Shown here one piece after another: positions 6,562 through 9,008 of a stretch of 9,008 bases of DNA. The position numbers and the translations under genes are program-made. Every line of letters starts with the position of its first letter. Position 1 is the first letter of the stretch. The stretch comes from an uncultured Butyricicoccus sp. (GTDB lineage: Bacteria; Bacillota; Clostridia; Oscillospirales; Butyricicoccaceae). Where the stretch lies: positions 1 through 9,008 of the forward strand of contig USSI01000041.1 of NCBI GenBank assembly GCA_900557315.1, given 5' to 3'. Under the pieces are notes generated by a model. The model did not search any database. It was not told the DNA's origin and saw only the letters and a program-made list of their open reading frames with translations.

Positions 6562-8940
6562 ATGGCAGTATACAGGTATAAGACGCCGGCAGATCAAAAG
6601 AAGCTGGCCGTGTACGGCAGTGACCGGCGCAGCGGCACGTCCCGTGTGTCTGCGCGGCCATATTACGGCGGCAGCAGGACGCGCATGGGCGCGGAGCAGC
6701 AGGCGCGCATGGTACGTGACGCCAAGGGAAGGACTGGTGCGCAGGCAAAGAAGAAGCGGATCATGAAAGCCTATATGGTTCGCGTAGCGGTTCGGAAGAT
6801 GCGGGAGCGCAAAGAGCAGGCAAAGCAGCAGGAACAGGAAGCGCAGCGGTCTGATGCATCTGCGGTAAGCCAGTCTACGGACAAGATCGAAAACGCTGCA
6901 GAGCAGACTGCGGTCACTACTGCTTATGCGATACGAAAATATGTGGGCAGCACCACACGCATGATCTATGGAGCGGCACGCGAGCATGTGGAGAACCGTT
7001 CCATCCGAAAATCTGTCCGACGTATTGCGCGCCGGTACCGTGGTGCAGACGGCAAGGTGCGGATCAGCTTCCGCTACGAAGCACGCAGGAAAAATACGCT
7101 GCGCAGCGTCCGGTTAAAAAAAGATCAGCGTTACCGCATTATCCGGGGACGGCATCTGCTGGTGCAGCGCACCGCTGCACGCCGCAGGAACGGCACGGCA
7201 GGGACGGTTTACGGCGCGGCGGATAAGGCTGCGGTTACGGTCTATGACCCGTCGCGCAGCGCCCGGATAAAAGCGGCAGCTGCCCGCGCGCAGGCAAGGA
7301 CAGCAGTATCCGGCCAGTTCGGCAAGGTACCTGCAGCTGCCCGCAGCAGCAGGAGGAACGGCTTTACATACCGGTTGCATGCGCGCAAGGCGGGCATCCG
7401 CAAATTAAAGAAAAAACAGTGGATGCAGCGGATAACAAAAAGCACCGGCAGCACGGCGAAAAGGGGCCTGAAATGGTCTGTCCGAAAGCTGGCGGAAAAG
7501 GCTGCGGCAGCGGTAAAGGGAAAGGCTGTGCTGATCGGCGCGGTTGTTGCCGTCATCGCCTGCATGATCATTGCCCCGTTCAGTATCATAGCCTCTCCGC
7601 TGGGCATCCTGTTCGCTGATGAGAACACCGCTGATGTGAATGCGCACAGTGTGCAGCAGGCTTATATGGAAGCACAGGCGGCATGGACTGACGAAGTAGT
7701 CAGCGGTGAAAGCTACTCTTATGTTGAATATGAGGGGACCTATGCCGACAGCATCGAGATCCTTGCAGTCTTTGCCGTAAGGGTGACGGAAATAGATGGT
7801 CTGGACGCCATGACGATGGGTGATGAGCAGCGCGAAATACTGTCCGAAGTGTACATGGATATGAACCCGTACCGGAAGTGGATAACGGTAACGGAGGACG
7901 GGACGCGCATCCTGCATGTACGGGTAAGCGGCCTGACTGCGGATGAGGCGGCGGATCAATACCATTTTACGAACTCCCAGCGGGTAATGCTTCATGAGCT
8001 GCTGGAGGATTACCGGGATGAGCTGTCCGCACTGCTGAATGCGGTAGGCGGCAGCAGCCTGTCTCAGGCGGTCCTTGCGCTGCGCGAACTGGTGGAGAAA
8101 TACGCAGCGAAGTATGGCATATCTGAATATGTAGATCTGCTGCTTGCCATTATTCAGGTGGAAAGCGGTGGCTTGCTGGAGGATGTGATGCAGTCCTCGG
8201 AATCTATGGGCCTGCCGCCCAATTCACTGGGTAAAGAAGCATCCATTAATCAGGGGTGTAAATATTTCGCCGGGTTGGTGGACAAGGCAGACCGGCTCGG
8301 CTGTGACATGGACAGTGTGATACAGGCATACAACTACGGCTCCGGTTTTCTGGACTTTGTGGCCAGAAACGGGAAAAAGTACAGCTTCGATCTGGCGCAG
8401 GAATTTGCACGGCAGCAGTCCGGCGGCGTGCGCGTGCCTTACAAAAATGAGATTTCTGTTGCAGAAAACGGCGGCTGGCGGTACAACTATGGCAATATGT
8501 TTTATGTCCGGCTCGTTAAGCAGTACAATGCGGGTCTGGGTACAGATATGCAGAACCGTATCGTAACGATCGCGCAGAACTACCAGAGCTATGGCATCAC
8601 GGCTCCTGCGGGCTATTGCGAGATGTGGGCGGAGCAGGTCTACCGTGCTGCAGGCGTACAGGTTAACAACTGGTGCTGCGCCGGACGCAACCGGATGACG
8701 AATGTTGTGAGCCATGACAGCTCTAACATCCCGATAGGTGCGATGGTATACAATGACCCGGCGGTATATAATTCGCGTACTACCTGCGGCTGCGGGCTGA
8801 ATGCAGGCCATGTCGGCATCTATCTCGGCAACGGCCAGATTATGTCCAACATAGGCGGCAGTGCAATAGATACGCTGGAATCATGGACCAGCTACTACGG
8901 CTTCGGCGGCTGGGGCTGGGGCGGCGCTGCGGTTAACTGA
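6562..8940 (+). CDS. CD1108-family bifunctional cell wall hydrolase: membrane anchor, lysozyme-like and CHAP/NlpC-type domains
   Basis: This protein probably opens peptidoglycan where the transfer channel crosses the wall, as CwlT (Orf14) does in Tn916. The 792 residues fall into parts. Residues 1-320 are very rich in Arg, Lys and Ala, with a charged probable coiled coil at about 76-95. One membrane segment lies at about 322-344. A linker follows to about 500. The lysozyme-like domain (about 505-625) has LLAIIQVESGG, with likely catalytic E534, then MQSSESMGLPPNSLG and the AYNYGSG motif. The C-terminal cysteine domain (about 660-792) has GYCEMWAEQVY (likely nucleophile C686) and AGHVGIYLGNG (likely H750). 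It ends in a Gly/Trp-rich tail. Extra cysteines (WCCAG, TTCGCG) lie near the active site. ATG 6562 is 6 nt after the VirB4-like stop; its ribosome-binding site is weak (GTGGA), so coupling is likely. The wall domains would be outside and the basic part in the cytoplasm. Confidence 0.92.
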   Translation: MAVYRYKTPADQKKLAVYGSDRRSGTSRVSARPYYGGSRTRMGAEQQARMVRDAKGRTGAQAKKKRIMKAYMVRVAVRKMRERKEQAKQQEQEAQRSDASAVSQSTDKIENAAEQTAVTTAYAIRKYVGSTTRMIYGAAREHVENRSIRKSVRRIARRYRGADGKVRISFRYEARRKNTLRSVRLKKDQRYRIIRGRHLLVQRTAARRRNGTAGTVYGAADKAAVTVYDPSRSARIKAAAARAQARTAVSGQFGKVPAAARSSRRNGFTYRLHARKAGIRKLKKKQWMQRITKSTGSTAKRGLKWSVRKLAEKAAAAVKGKAVLIGAVVAVIACMIIAPFSIIASPLGILFADENTADVNAHSVQQAYMEAQAAWTDEVVSGESYSYVEYEGTYADSIEILAVFAVRVTEIDGLDAMTMGDEQREILSEVYMDMNPYRKWITVTEDGTRILHVRVSGLTADEAADQYHFTNSQRVMLHELLEDYRDELSALLNAVGGSSLSQAVLALRELVEKYAAKYGISEYVDLLLAIIQVESGGLLEDVMQSSESMGLPPNSLGKEASINQGCKYFAGLVDKADRLGCDMDSVIQAYNYGSGFLDFVARNGKKYSFDLAQEFARQQSGGVRVPYKNEISVAENGGWRYNYGNMFYVRLVKQYNAGLGTDMQNRIVTIAQNYQSYGITAPAGYCEMWAEQVYRAAGVQVNNWCCAGRNRMTNVVSHDSSNIPIGAMVYNDPAVYNSRTTCGCGLNAGHVGIYLGNGQIMSNIGGSAIDTLESWTSYYGFGGWGWGGAAVN
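7162..7180 (+). repeat. 8-bp inverted repeat in the basic region of the CD1108-like gene
   Basis: GTGCAGCG and its reverse complement CGCTGCAC are separated by CAC. It encodes VQRTAA within the Arg-rich cytoplasmic part. In GC-rich, alanine/arginine-coding DNA such repeats arise easily, so it may have no function. Confidence 0.3.
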
Positions 8941-9008
8941 TAATTATACGAAGCTAAAAAATGTGTTCCAATGGAACATGTATACCCCAAGAGGCAAACC
9001 GGCCTGAA
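8941..9008 (+). other. AT-richer intergenic tail with possible start of the next gene
   Basis: This 68-base tail is more AT-rich than the genes before it. ATG 8961 (MCSNGTCIPQEANRPE) and ATG 8971 (MEHVYPKRQTGL) both open frames that run off the right edge. Neither has a convincing ribosome-binding site, and I do not recognise either peptide, so no gene is called. In related elements a CD1107-type or similar small gene follows the CD1108-like gene; the window ends before this can be seen. No convincing -35/-10 pair was found. Confidence 0.4.
8961..8981. promoter_or_regulatory. Dyad downstream of the CD1108-like gene (possible operator or weak minus-strand terminator)
   Basis: TGTTCCA and TGGAACA face each other around one A, and weaker G-T and A-T pairs extend the symmetry to 8961-8981. 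It starts 20 nt after the TGA of the CD1108-like gene. Read on the minus strand the stem is followed by a T-run (complement of AAAAAA at 8956-8961), like a weak intrinsic terminator. Read on the plus strand there is no T-run, so it is not a normal terminator for this operon. It could also be a regulator-binding site before the next gene. Confidence 0.35.

Noticed and set aside
7275..7284. Self-complementary GGCAGCTGCC in the CD1108-like gene
   Set aside because: Short, without a loop or flanking extension, and expected from alanine codons (GCA GCT GCC).
8944..8956. TTATACGAAGCTA resembling one arm of a loxP site
   Set aside because: Only about nine to eleven bases match, there is no facing arm at the right spacing, and the left side is coding sequence. 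Most likely chance.
8964..8978. TTCC/GGAA dyad as a LexA (SOS) box
   Set aside because: The half-sites are in the opposite order (GTTC then GAAC) to the Firmicutes LexA consensus (GAAC then GTTC).

Overview
The window is a one-directional, tightly packed operon from the conjugation (type IV secretion) module of an integrative and conjugative element. The gene content and order match the Tn1549/CTn4-like group of Firmicutes elements, whose families are named after Clostridioides difficile CD1107-CD1115. I infer a Clostridia host with fairly high GC (gut Oscillospiraceae or Lachnospiraceae type), because the coding sequence is G/C-rich at third positions. No 16S or housekeeping gene is present to confirm this. 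The element's ends, integrase, relaxase and cargo are not in the window.

Layout, all on the plus strand: (1) 1-699, the C-terminal part, or possibly all, of an S-layer-homology (SLH) surface protein; (2) 706-2637, a VirD4-like coupling ATPase (CD1115 family); (3) 2618-2965, a small Maff2-family membrane protein with a signal peptide and pilin-like layout; (4) 2985-3818, a polytopic VirB6/TrbL-like channel protein (CD1112 family); (5) 3834-4247, a PrgI-family membrane protein with a GTG start; (6) 4222-6555, a VirB4-like ATPase (CD1110 family); (7) 6562-8940, a large membrane-anchored cell wall hydrolase of the CD1108 family, with a lysozyme-like domain followed by a CHAP/NlpC-type cysteine domain. 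The last 68 bases are more AT-rich and hold a dyad and the possible first codons of the next gene.

Inferred division of labour: VirD4 recruits the DNA-protein substrate, VirB4 powers assembly and transport, and VirB6/PrgI/Maff2 form the inner-membrane channel and possibly a pilin-like part. The CD1108 protein locally opens peptidoglycan, and the SLH protein would sit on the cell wall, perhaps helping cell-cell contact. Genes are separated by 6-19 nt or overlap by 20-26 nt, which suggests one transcript with translational coupling. No CRISPR array, tRNA, rRNA, insertion sequence or minus-strand gene is supported.

The core is a known type of transfer module, and I did not find a wholly new system. 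The points most worth a second look are the SLH gene joined to the transfer operon, two strong GC-rich perfect hairpins inside coding sequence (just after the virD4 start and within virB4), the long basic N-terminal region of the CD1108 protein, and the dyad at the right edge.
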